From Protula sp. h YS-2021 (taxonomy: Eukaryota > Annelida > Polychaeta > Sabellida > Serpulidae), in assembly GCA_949752745.1 (NCBI GenBank), contig OX457026.1, forward strand, positions 77,301,275-77,365,274: 64,000 bases of DNA. Direction: 5' to 3'. Below are positions 25,800-64,000 of this stretch, in pieces. The notes beneath the pieces are model-generated. The model had not been told where the DNA came from, did not search any database, and was given only the letters and a program-made list of their open reading frames with translations. How positions within the stretch are numbered: position 1 is the first letter of the stretch; each line of letters begins with the position of its first letter. The position numbers and the translations under genes were made by a program.

Positions 25800-25907
25800 C
25801 GATTTTGCGATTTTTGCATATTGCGGGGGGGGGGGGGGGCAAAGGTCCAAAAAACCAAATGTTCAGAATTGTTTGAAACGTATGAATATGCAAAAATCGC
25901 AAAATCG
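25800..25907. repeat. 21-bp perfect inverted repeat around a poly-G run
   Basis: Positions 25,800-25,820 (start cgattttgcg) are the exact reverse complement of 25,887-25,907 (start tatgcaaaaa). The 66-nt loop includes an uninterrupted G run near 25,824-25,839. It lies just inside the left arm of the fold-back element. Confidence 0.85.
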
Positions 25908-26682
25908 TCCCACGGAGGGGAGGTCGGTCGGTCGAGGGTCGACCCACCCTGCTTACTGAAAGATAATATGTATACCATGGTTAATTTGGTTACATTTGGT
26001 GAAATTTTGCTCTCCTGGGGGGGGGGGGGGGGTTCGACTTACTGTCTTCTAACTACTTGCTGCCTCTCTCTCCCTGTGGGAAAGTCTCACGCTTTGCCTC
26101 TTGCCTTAATTGTTTCTCACGCTGTGGGCTCTTTCATCTATTGATTTTGCCGCCTGCCTGTATATATATGGCCAGCTCGCATCGCTGACTTCTCACACTT
26201 GCCAAAACTTCCGAAAGGAAGCAAATATATCTGCTTTCCGAGAAAGATTGTGACCTTAGAAATCTACATAGATTATGAACTGTTCAAACTAGAAATGTGG
26301 AAGGCTTGCATAAATCGCGCAGAAGAATACCACAGATTTAGCAGGGCGGCGATAGAGTCCCACAAGCGTGCAAAACATCGTTCTCCTGCTCTGAATGAGC
26401 TGCCTCCTGCCACGGTCACGAAGCCTGCGGTCAAGCCTACAATTACACCTGCGCCTAAGCCTATATCTAATGAAGCTGCCTGATGCGACCGATTCCATCT
26501 TGCCAGAATTACCGAGAGCTTTCGACATGCTCGTCAGCAGTCCGCAGCGGGTCACCATTCCAGACGATGAGACCATAGCAGCAGTGGCAGCCATCAGCGA
26601 GTTGCAGCACACTTCCGACTCGCTTTTACCGAAACCGTCCGTTGACATAAACCTTGCAGACCCCAGTAAAGAGTCTCTTAAA

Positions 26683-27215
<533 letters not shown>

Positions 27216-27219
27216 TCAA

Positions 27220-27690
27220 CCTTTTTTTTTCTTCGGCCCCGTCCGTCTGTTCACCCTGCTCTGTAAATAGTCATTTGGGCTAAAAACCTCATGGGGTTTC
27301 TAAAATACCTTTCCCGTCCGTTGAACTTGCTCTGTAAATAGCCATCTGGGCCAAAACCCTCATGGGGGTTTAAGCACATTTTAAAACTGTTTTAAACCCC
27401 CATGCAGGTCTAAAACACTTTAAAGTGTGTTTGAATCCCCATTTTCCCCTACTAAAGCCGTCGCCTAAAACATTTCACACATATTTAAAGAGATGACGGT
27501 ATAGATGTGCAAGTATTTTGGAAAGTGTAAATTTTACACAGCGTATACTCACAATTGTCTGGCTAAAGAAAAAACGGTACAATGATTTCATGATGACAAT
27601 TATATTACAACATCAAATTTTTAACCTGATGTTTGAGTATTTTTACAATATACTGTGCGAGGAGGAGCAGGTGTGCTGAAGTGAGCTGAG
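27220..27690. repeat. Short tandem repeat and AT-rich spacer
   Basis: Two copies of a block of about 85 bp containing ctctgtaaatag, gggc-aaaa-cctcatggg (about 27,258 and 27,330), then short further copies of a cccccatg-type motif to about 27,450. The rest is AT-rich with no gene seen. Confidence 0.6.
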
Positions 27691-27810
27691 ACATCCTCCA
27701 CAACAATTCACATATTTGAGCCAGACAACACACTGCAGTACCACGTCACTGCCGTTGCTATTAACATGGCTGGACTGCAGACAAGCACGGCATTTATCAT
27801 CACTTATTAA
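27691..27810 (+). CDS. Terminal FN3-like exon or remnant
   Basis: After an AG acceptor-like site (gctgag) the frame starts TSSTTIHIFEP and continues QYHVTAVAINMAGLQTS to a TAA at 27,808-27,810. The pattern Y-x-V-T-A-x-A-x-N-x-A-G-L is the last strand of the FN3-like repeats in the large gene at 34,480-61,496 (compare YYATVSACSVAGLCTS there). It may be the last exon of a paralogous neighbour, or an exon left behind after duplication. No upstream partner exons are visible in the repeat-filled region to its left. Confidence 0.45.
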   Translation, partial: TSSTTIHIFEPDNTLQYHVTAVAINMAGLQTSTAFIITY

Positions 27811-29248
27811 GATCCGATATATATATATATATGTTAAAACTGTGTAATATTCCCAAAGATGTCAGGACATAACCATGTGTCACTGCTTATATATGCAGTC
27901 GTTGATATTTCTATGTTCAACTGCGTTTCTGTGTCGTAAGAATATTTGGACACTAAGTGTTAGTTAGACTTTGTAATATTGATACGGACTTTGTAGCTAA
28001 ACTGCAGATTGTCTAACGGAAAGCCTTTTTGAGAAGACTGGTGGCAAGAAAATGTTTTTAAATGTGTATATTTTTGTGCATCATTAAGTGTTAACAACTA
28101 ACATACTCTGTATACTAGACATTGTTCTATCTAATATAGAACAAGAGTGTATTCCAGAAACGAGTCATAGTTCTTTTCCGCAATAGAACCATTCTGTATT
28201 ATACACGAGTGGATCAATTAATAGGAAGCCAGGCTGCACACCACTCTGCAAATAATATTTTACTTCACTAGGGTACAAAAGTAGAAAGATGACAAACATA
28301 ACAATGCTTAATACGATATTGTTTGGGAAAACACTGCTAAAGGTGAAGATACGCTAGTAATTTCTTGAAGTATATGTCCGGACCCCCCTCCCCCAAGCCT
28401 TCCTGAGATGCAGAAGCTCACGTGAGAGATCCTCTTCAGAATGGAATGAATAGTTAATCCTATTAAAAACCAACCACATTAATCAGATAATAAATAAAGA
28501 ATTAGAAAACAACGATGATATTAAAATAAAACGTCTACTTGTAATTGTTTTTTAGTCAATGACTTCCGTGTCACTTATGATCAGCAACGTGCACAGATTC
28601 AACTAAATCCATGGACTTGCGCGTCCGCCAATACAATTCAATAGGTTTGATTAGATAATTTAAAGCGCAATTATATGGTTTTTGATGTCGAAAGCTGTAT
28701 CAACCATATGCTGCGATGCATATTAACGTATGTGCTAACTGAAAATTATTGTCACTATATGGCGAGCCATTATATGTTATGACCGTTATGTATTTACACG
28801 TGATCACACGCGCCATAATTTATGTGAGCGGTATATTTGTTGTCATAGCTCATACGGATTATATAGGCAACGTGACGGACAGAACTTTTTTTAAATGTGT
28901 GAATCATCAAGTGGACCTTATTTTGAAGTGATCTTAATACAGCAATGAATGTTTTTAACCTGGTTAAAATTACAAGCACCACGTGATCGAAACAAGGAAA
29001 CACTCCGTTGATCTGCAATAAAAGTAGTCGTATTTTAGGTTTTAATCTGTAATGTGATTCGTCGCTATTGTTAGAACTCATCAATTCAGCTCAGACTATT
29101 TGGAAGAGATAAGTGAGGGTCTGACTCAAAATACCTTAAATATCTAAAAATACGAAATTTCACCTGACAAGAAATTGGTCCATTACATGTACAACGAAAA
29201 AAGCTCCTTTGTAGCTTAAATTAATAGCATACAGTTCTTACGTTTAAT
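27811..29248. other. AT-rich intergenic DNA
   Basis: Only short chance frames and a small (TA)n run near 27,817-27,831. No gene, RNA or repeat family recognised. Confidence 0.6.
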
Positions 29249-30450
29249 TATGTCTCCCCGACCAAGCAGAGACATAAAGTATTTGTACGTTCCGTGTGTG
29301 TGTTTGTGTGTTTGTGTGTCTGTGTGTGTGTCAGTCTGTTGTGAACAAAGTGTTGTGTGCAAGATATCTCGGGAACAAAACGTTGGATCGACTTCAAACG
29401 TGATCGATTTATTCTTTGCTTTCTTTCAACTTTTGACGCATGTCACGTGATTAGGGCAGGCGTATGACGTCATTACGTAAAAATCTTGTGTGCAAAATTT
29501 CTCAGCCGCTGAACAGCGGAGAAAATTGAAACTTGGTGGAAAGGTTGCTTGGTGGATCCGAAAGACTTAATAGAATTTTTTGCGAGTAGAAAGAACAAAT
29601 GCGGCGTATGACGTCATCACGTAAAATGGGTATGTATTATAAACAAGATCTTGTGTGCAAAATATCTCAATAACAGAAAATCCTATCGACTTCAAATTTT
29701 ATATGAATATTTCTTAAATCAAGTGGACGGTTCGTTAAACTTTTGACGCATGTCACGTGATTAATGAAGGCATATAACGTTATTACGTAAAAATCTTGTA
29801 TGCAAAAATTTCTCAGCCGCTGATCATTGCAGAAAGATTAAATTGGTGGAATTGTTGCTTGGTAGGTTTGAAAGACTCTGTAGAATGTTTTTGCGAGTAG
29901 AACGATCACGTCATAACGTGATCTGGTGAACGAGATCTTGTGTGCAAATTATCTCAATAACAGAAAGTCCTATCGACTTCAAATTTTATATGAATATTTA
30001 TTGGGTCAGTCGGACGGTTCTGTCAACTTTGCACGCATGTCGTATGATTAGAGCAGGTGCATGACGTCATTTGTCTAGTGTGCGAATTTCTCAGCTGCTG
30101 AAATTGAAGTAAATTGAAACTTTTTTGGTTTGTTGTTTGGTAGGTCCGAAAGCGCGAGTAGAAGGAACGAATGGGGCCTATGACGTCACGCGTAAAAAAT
30201 GCTTATATTTTGAACCAGATCTTGTACGCATGATATCTCGATAAGGGAAAGTTATATCGACTTAAAACTTTATATGGATATTCCTTTGTTCAATCAGGCG
30301 ACTGTTTCAACTTTTGACGGGAAAGCAATTATCTGTTGTTAAGCAAAATAATTCAACATCGGAAAGTCAGATCGACCTTAAATTCGGTGTGGTTATTCCT
30401 CGGATAAGTCGCACGGTTTTGGTTAAACATTATTAAACTTGTATAGAAAA
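29249..30450. mobile_element. Hairpin-headed element with 285-310 bp tandem core
   Basis: It opens with a stem tatgtctc (29,249-29,256) and gagacata (29,269-29,276), then a short gtgtgtttgtgtg microsatellite. Then come about four degenerate tandem units marked by aactttt-gacgcatgtc-cgtgatta at 29,428, 29,738, 30,024 and a partial at 30,309. Units also share atctcaataacaga, tcgacttcaaa and tatgacgtca. Hairpin, microsatellite and tandem core recall the pearl/CvA-type elements described from oysters, but class and ends are uncertain. Confidence 0.55.
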
Positions 30451-31139
30451 TCAAGAAAAGTGCATAACGTCAACACCCCCCGCCCTCCGCTTCCCCATTT
30501 TTTACTTCTTTCTTAACTAAGCATAGTTGTTAACTACGCTGGGGAATTCAGCGTTTTCCAGAAGATTCACGAGTGTTCCTGTATTCTTTAGAATGCTTCA
30601 AAACAGTAACAGCTTGTTGTGCGTTTCTCATCTACCATTGTTACGTAACATGCCACTCAGTCAGGGGTCAGTATCAGTTATGAGGCATGATGAAGTCATT
30701 ATCTACGAGGTTATGGAATGCTATGTATGGGTCTTAGCAGGTCTAGCTATTGATTTTTTTCGCAGCATACTTGATTCAGTTGCCAAGGTGTTCTATATAA
30801 AGGAGCCATTTGTGTCGATTAGCATTGTTTGCAGAAGCATTTTTCGCTATTAAAGTGGGTCACCTAATATCTTGTGTTATGAGAAGCTCACCACTTTGGT
30901 ACCAAAATGCCTTCTTCCTTCTGTCACTGAAGTGCGTCATCTGATGCGCAGTTATGAAGAATGCATTTCTAGTGCTTTGTGGCCGATGGGAATATGCCGA
31001 AGACAAGGCAGTATATCATAGATATAACTACAGTTAGGGTACAGACGGTTACCGTTACCTTGGGTAAAGGGTTAGAGCTACGTGTATAGTCGGACCTTCA
31101 TTGAATAGCTATAGGGAGATGGAGGATGATGGTTAGCAA

Positions 31140-31353
31140 AAAAATCAGACCACCTTTAAGACCTGGATAAAAAGATTAAAGTAAGACCTGTTTGTCGTGA
31201 CCCCTTTCAGATTCGGGTAAAAAGACGTACGGTAAAACCTGCCTGTCTCGCCCAACTCCCAGACCCGGATAAAAATGTAACGTACAGTAAAACTACTGTA
31301 GTGACTGTAGTGACTGTAGTGATAAGAAAGACCTTCCAGACTCGGATGAAAAA
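31140..31353. repeat. 65-bp degenerate tandem repeat
   Basis: Four copies of a block with agacc-ggataaaaa followed by gtaaaacctg-ctgtc, ending near agactcggatgaaaaaag. The flanking 30,451-31,139 shows no supported gene. Confidence 0.65.
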
Positions 31354-32274
31354 AGATCTCTATTTATATCTGTTTTAGTGACAACCATCTGTTTTGTTTA
31401 TTTTGAATTTTTAACAATGAATTATGGTTATTTTTGCAGAAATAAATATTTTGCTTCAATCATAAAAACGATTTTGGGGGGATATGGGTTTAGTCGGGGA
31501 GACATTTGGTTTGTTTGGTATGTTTTGTATGCATTGGCCGCTCCAGTTATAACTTTGACGAAACCGGCTCTTGTACGATCAGTTGCAGACTCCCCCTTCA
31601 AACAAATAATGAACTACCTGTGAACATTAACGAATGCAGACAATTAGCGCCATAAACCGTGAACTTGCTGATAACTTTTCTTCGTTGAAGTAAAGAACAT
31701 TCATCGTGGAATATCGAACACATTGTAAGTATTTGGTGCAATGTCTTTTATTATATTTCATCGTGGTTGAACTATTTTCGTGATTTTAAGATTTTCTTTA
31801 ATAAAAAATGTTAACCTCTAGTGAGATATGTTATTCATTATGTTAGCCAATTACTATAGCTATTAGGATTTTATACTTGCATTTGGTGGAGAAATATGTC
31901 ACTGTGTGAGTCTCTAAGTCGTTTAATTAACGCATTGCCAAAACAATATAAGCATACGTTTTATAGTTATTTACTCTTTACTTCGTGATGAAAGTTATCG
32001 ATGACAAAACAGTTATTTCTGTAGGTCTATCAGTTACACATCAAGCCTTGAAATTTAAAAAAGTAACATACCTGCAAAAGAAACTGAGAATTTCTGATAA
32101 TCCTGCCACACACACACACATCAGAAACACACCTGTAAGAACATGGTGATATCTCGCATATTAAACATTTTTGTCATTTAAAAGTAACGAATTTAAAACC
32201 ATTAACTAGAAGTTTGGAGAGTCACTAAGTATATATGTTTGGTGGAAACGTAACATGCTGATCAGATACGCATT

Positions 32275-32349
<75 letters not shown>

Positions 32350-34479
32350 TTGAGCGAATTGTGTTGTTTTCTATTTTTTGTTTGTTTTTTATTTTCAAAA
32401 AATGGGTTAGAGAAAAATCTTAACGCATGACTTTGATTCGTTGACGCTAATTTCGTATTGCATGCATATTGGAAAAACATGTTAAAACGTTTTACATGCA
32501 TATTGAAAACACAGCCAAAGACAACCATAAATTTCTAGAGTTTCCAACGACTAAACCACATTGTTGTGATGACAATTTATATGTTTTTAGGGTTTAAAAC
32601 CATTTTCAAAACTCATTTCTATAATGCTTTACACTGCCTGTACTTTTTTCATCTTTAACTACGTTTGTTTCATTTACGTTTGACTTTGCAAATGAGCTGT
32701 TGAATTGTTGAGCTGTCTTCGAGGTGACAACGACGCTTCACTACAGATTCTCCACTTTTTATCTATATATGACAATGCTACTTCGGTTTGTAATCTGGAA
32801 TGCCTCTTGATTAGTGCTAAATGTACACAGCTCCTCTTGGAGATGCTGCCCGCTGCGTCTAGCACTGTTCGGTTGTGTAGATCTGGAACATTTTGGCATT
32901 GAGTTCAGTCAGTAGCCTTAAGAGAAATAAGCGACCAGTTTTAACAAAAAGGTTATATATTTTTTGACATAATATTGTCGGACTTTTGTGTAAGACTCAA
33001 GAATAAAGCCTACCTCTTCATCTTTGTTAAATCCTTAATTGCTCTCACTGAAGAATCTGAATCTCGCTCATTTGCTTAGGGTTGAACTGACAAGCTTCAC
33101 ACATTTGACAGCACTAAGAAACTTGTCTAAGCGATCTCCTCTGTGTATCCAAGGTCAGTATCTGATATGGAACCTTGATCTCTGGCGGAACCGTCCTGCT
33201 TTGGATGCAATTTGTGATCTCTTAATCTGACTACATTTCTGAAATATATCCACGATGCCATAAGATATTTTACTAACATGCTATACTGCAGACTTGATTC
33301 TTTTGTGAGCAAGCCTAACGTGTTACCTTACTTGGGTGCCGCATCTTTCTCTCTGCTTAAGTGCGTTTGTGTATGTTCTGTGTAATCAGCAAGTCGCCTC
33401 TTGGTTTCATAGCAATATGGTAACGATTCCAAGGAGGTGCTTGAAAAAGATTACTCCTTTAGCGTTTTAGATACGTGGCACTAGAATTGATAGTCGCAAC
33501 TTCCCGCCTTCTTCATCTGTTGGGAGAGATTTTGAAAAGATACTTACTGCTGAGGCTACGATGTTTTATATTCTAGACGTTAATCTATTGAATCCCATTT
33601 AAAAATTTAAAATGCAACTATTGATAGCAGAAAGTATTTTTTTATCCAAAAACTCCTTGTGTAGATATCAGTAATTAATTTTTGGCACCTGTGATTACAT
33701 TTGTATATATATCTATGAGTTTTAGATCTCAAATTTATTTTTCAATACATCTAAGTATATTAGATATGAATTAATATTTAGAGAAAAAATGGGAAAGAAC
33801 AATAATTTTGAAATATTTTAAATTTAAAAGTTAGACTTTGATAACAAAAATGAAACATTTTACAGCTAAATCTCAATTTTAAAATTAATAATGAATTTTC
33901 TTTTTTTAATATAAAAAAAAAATTACATGTCAATTTTTTGGAATAAGACTTTTATTTATATTTTGAAATTTGAAAGTGAGTTTTAACTGTCTAAACTCGC
34001 CTTTGTTATTAAAATCAAATTATCAAAATATGTTTTTGCTATTTAAAATTATTATTGTTATTCAGTTTTACGTATTTAAAATTTAATAATTAACTTGGAT
34101 ATGCGTCATCATTAAGATTTTTAAAGGATTTTCATTGATTTGTTCTTCTGAAACCAAACTTTTGCTAAATATAATAGAATTTTGCTATCAAGTAGCAAAC
34201 ACAAATTAATGTGATTTACAATTATTGTTGTCATCAGTTCTAGTGTGATATTAAAAATTAGCTTTAAATATTAAAAGGACATTCCATACTTATCCCTTTC
34301 TCGACATAAAAACCACTGAAAAATTTTCTTTTGACTGATTTTAAGAAGCAACATGCAGTTCTTGCTAAATACTTAAATGACTATAATCATAATATTTTCA
34401 GAGTTGCAAGTTTTGTAAGTGAGTATGTTAATTTATATTGCATTCATTTGTTTAATAGAGGTTTGCCGCGATAACCAAA
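31354..34479. other. AT-rich region upstream of the large gene
   Basis: Contains a (TA)n run (32,277-32,346) and several chance frames. It becomes strongly AT-rich from about 33,600. A possible splice acceptor (tttaatag) lies just upstream of the ATG at 34,480, so a 5' UTR intron is possible. No core promoter could be assigned. Confidence 0.5.
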
Positions 34480-61496
<27,017 letters not shown>

Positions 61497-61720
61497 GTAG
61501 GTTAGAATGCGCTTTTGATTCATCCAAGTTTGTGTCAGGAGAAAGGTATAATTGGTAAAAATGTTCTGGGATAATTTGTCAATCATAAAGGATTTATATG
61601 GTTGTGGTATGTTAAATGTCTCGTTCAACGGCAATGAAGGCTATGTTGGGGCGCACCTGTTAAATGCAGAAATTTTAAAGATGTGTTTGAAAAACAGAAA
61701 TTACGATAATCCGTTATTAG

Positions 61721-61747
61721 CCCAGCTTACGTTACACGTAAGCTGGG
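61721..61747. repeat. 12-bp perfect hairpin heading a repeat element
   Basis: cccagcttacgt (61,721-61,732), loop tac, then acgtaagctggg (61,736-61,747). A (GTTA)n run (about 61,776-61,800) and a tandem core follow. The layout matches the element at 29,249. Confidence 0.85.
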
Positions 61748-61800
61748 GTATTCCTATCGGTTTGCGGGCGGTGTCCGTTAGTTAGTTAGTTAGTTAGTTG

Positions 61801-62860
61801 TTTATTTAGTAAACTTTGGTTCAAATTGCATCTCCTCCTACAATTTTGATCCGATGTCATTTATTTTTGGTGTGAGGCATTCCTAAGGAGTCGTGCATAC
61901 GGCTTGTGCTTTTCTAGTCGATCGGGTGATTTTTGAATTTTTGGGGAATTTTTAAAGAAAAAATTTTAAAATGTGTCTCCTCCTACATTTTTGACCGGGT
62001 GTGATTTATTTTTGGTATGAAGCACCCCTAAAGGGTCGTGCATACGGCTTGTGCTTTTCTAGTCGATCGGGTGATTTTTGAATTTTTGGGGATTTTTTGA
62101 AGAAAAAAAATTTAAAATGTATCTCGTCCTACATTTTTGATCCGAAACCTCTCAAAGATCCGATGACCCTAAAAGGTCGTGCATACGGCTTGTGCTTTTT
62201 AGTCGATCGGACAATTTTTGTATTTTTAGGGAGCTTTTGAAGAAAAAAACTTCAAAATGCATTTTCCCCTACAGTTTTGATCTTTCTCTCTCTCTCTCTT
62301 TTTTTTTTTTTTTTTTGGTTTGAGGCATCCCTAAGGGGTTGAGCATACGGCTTGCGCTTTTTAGTCGATCCGATAATTTCTGTATTTTCAGGGAATTTTT
62401 GAAGAAAAACTTCAAATGCATTTCCTCCTACAGTTTTAATCCGATTTCATTTATTTTTGGTATGAGCCATCCTTAGGTGGGTCGGGCATACGGCTTGTGC
62501 TATTTGACTCGACTTGGGAATTCTTGATTTCGATAGGGAATTTTTGATGAAAATACCTCAAAATGCATCTTCTCCTGCAGATTTGATCAGACATCATTTA
62601 TTTTGGGGCTGAGGCATGCTTAGGGTGTCGTGAATACGGCCTGTGCTTTTCGAGTCGATCAGAATTTTTGGTGAATTTTTTAATAAAATAACTTCAAAAT
62701 GCATTTCCTCCTACTGTTTTTATCAGATTTCATTTATTTTTGATACAAGCCGACTTTAAGGGGTCATGCATACGGCTTGTGCTTTTTGAGTGAATTGGAA
62801 AACTTTTGAATTTTTTTCGGAATTTAAAAAAAAATAAATGAATCTTCTCCTGCAGCGCAT
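61801..62860. repeat. 142-bp tandem core
   Basis: Seven degenerate units marked by catacggcttgtgc near 61,898, 62,038, 62,181, 62,343, 62,488, 62,631 and 62,768. Units share tagtcgatcgg, gaatttttgg-gaattttt, aaaatgcat-tcctcctaca and tttatttttggt. One unit is enlarged by a CT/T tract near 62,283. Confidence 0.85.
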
Positions 62861-64000
62861 AAACGCAAGTTAAATGAACTTGCGCAGTAGTCAGATTTAA
62901 CAACCGCACATCGACGCAAGTTAAATAAACATTCGCATTGGTCCGAAATGTGAACCATTGACGGAAGATAAACATGCAAACTGCTCCAAAATAAGCACCG
63001 CGCATCAACTCAAGTTAAATAAACATGCGCAATGGTCCGAAAAAAGAACTACGCGTCGACGCAAATTGAATAGACATGCGCAGTGGTCTGAAATGCGGAT
63101 CGAGCATCAACGCAACCTAAAGAAACATGCGCACTGGTCCGAAATGCGAACCGCGCATCAACGCAAGTTAAATAAATATGCACACTGGTCCGAAAAAAGG
63201 AACCACGCATCAGCGCAACCCAAAGAAACATGCGCACTGGTCTGAAATGAGAACCACGCATCAACGCAAGTTAAATAAACATGGGCAATGGTCGGAAATG
63301 CGAACCGCGCATCGACGGATGTTAAATAAACATGCGATCCGGTCCAAAATAAGCACCGCACATCAACGCAAGTTAAACAAACATGCGCACTTGTCCGAAA
63401 AAAGAACCACACATTGGCGAAAGTTGAATAGACATGCGCAGTGGTCTGAAATGAGAACCTCGCATCAACGCAAGTTAAATAAACATTCGCAGTGGTCCGA
63501 AGAAAGAACCACGAATCGACGCAAGTTGAATAGACATAAGAGTCGGGCATCGACGGGACTGAAATAAACATGCGTTCTGGTCCGAAATGCAATTCGCGTG
63601 TCAACGCAAGTTAAGTGAACCTACGCACTGGTCCGAAATGCGAACCTCGCATGAACGCAACCTAAAGAAACAGGTACACTGGTCCGAATTCCGAACCGCT
63701 CCTCAGCGCAAGTTAAATACACATTTGCACTGATCTAAAATAAGTACCGAGCACCAACACAAGTTAAATAAATATGCGCACTGGTCCAAAATGCGAACCA
63801 CGCATCAACACAAGTTAAATAAACGTGCGCACTGGTGGAAAATGCGAAACGTTCATTAACGCAAGCTAAATAAACAAACACACTGGTCAGAAATTGGAAC
63901 CGAGCATTAACGCAAGTTAAATAAACATGCGCACTGGTTAGAAATGCGAACCGAACTGCGCATTAACGCAAGTTAAATAACGTGCGCACTATTCAAAATA
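62861..64000. repeat. 51-bp minisatellite, continues past window
   Basis: About 22 degenerate copies of a unit of 50-51 bp with the core acgcaagttaaataaacatgc followed by gcactggtccgaaatgcgaac. Because 51 is a multiple of three, long frames stay open on both strands: a 17-residue repeat KLNKHAHWSEMRTAHQR on plus and a CVDARFSFQTTAHVYLT type on minus. Indels break every frame, so I treat these as repeat by-products. Confidence 0.85.

Noticed and set aside
30527..30853. 108-codon plus-strand frame
   Set aside because: No recognisable domain, no neighbouring exons and composition like surrounding non-coding DNA; likely chance.
32674..33312. Minus-strand frames with readings like SCVHLALIKRHSRLQTEVAL, considered as a decayed retroelement
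   Set aside because: No catalytic motif of reverse transcriptase, integrase or tyrosine recombinase could be found; too little to support a call.
61552..61785. 77-codon frame as possible exon 47
   Set aside because: An acceptor-like aag precedes it in the right phase, but the reading (DLYGCGMLNVSFNG...) does not fit the expected repeat, and its end is made by the hairpin element.

Overview
This window looks like a stretch of animal nuclear DNA, most likely from a lophotrochozoan and perhaps a bivalve mollusc. It has intron-rich genes with GT-AG junctions, AT-rich introns, long (CA)n, (TA)n and (GA)n arrays, complex satellite DNA and short hairpin-plus-tandem-repeat elements. No marker gene fixes the species, so the taxon is an inference. 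Most open frames, especially in the first 27 kb and in the microsatellites, are repeat artefacts.

Left part (1-27,220): a nested repeat region. A satellite array with a 1384-bp higher-order unit (1-5866) abuts duplication unit A (about 5867-14,290). A second array of the same satellite family, organised as a 1001-bp unit (about 14,920-19,047), abuts unit B (about 19,048-25,123), which is a diverged direct copy of A. Each unit carries minus-strand exons of one gene. Its first coding exon looks like a Tudor/PWWP-type fold, and a later acidic exon is itself duplicated. In both units that duplicated exon is cut by the satellite, in B exactly at its splice donor. A fold-back structure with arms at about 25,124-25,794 and 26,683-27,215 follows, enclosing a degenerate coding segment.

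Middle (27,220-34,479): mostly AT-rich. It holds a lone fibronectin-III-like terminal exon (27,691-27,810), a hairpin-headed element with a 285-310 bp tandem core (29,249-30,450), and a 65-bp tandem repeat.

Right part (34,480-61,496): one large plus-strand gene. I could follow 46 coding exons from a signal peptide. Intron phase agrees at all 45 junctions and the joined frame is 7467 nt (2489 codons), open at the 3' end. The predicted product is secreted or membrane-anchored: signal peptide, EMI domain, EGF-like module, Cys-rich segment, second EGF-like module, then a long series of FN3/Ig-like repeats linked by D-x-T-P-P motifs. Its introns host TA/CA arrays and one element sitting between two TA arrays.

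Right end (61,497-64,000): a 12-bp perfect hairpin, a tandem array of about 142 bp, and a minisatellite of about 51 bp running off the window. The last exon ends in an open splice phase, so the gene's 3' end is not identified here.
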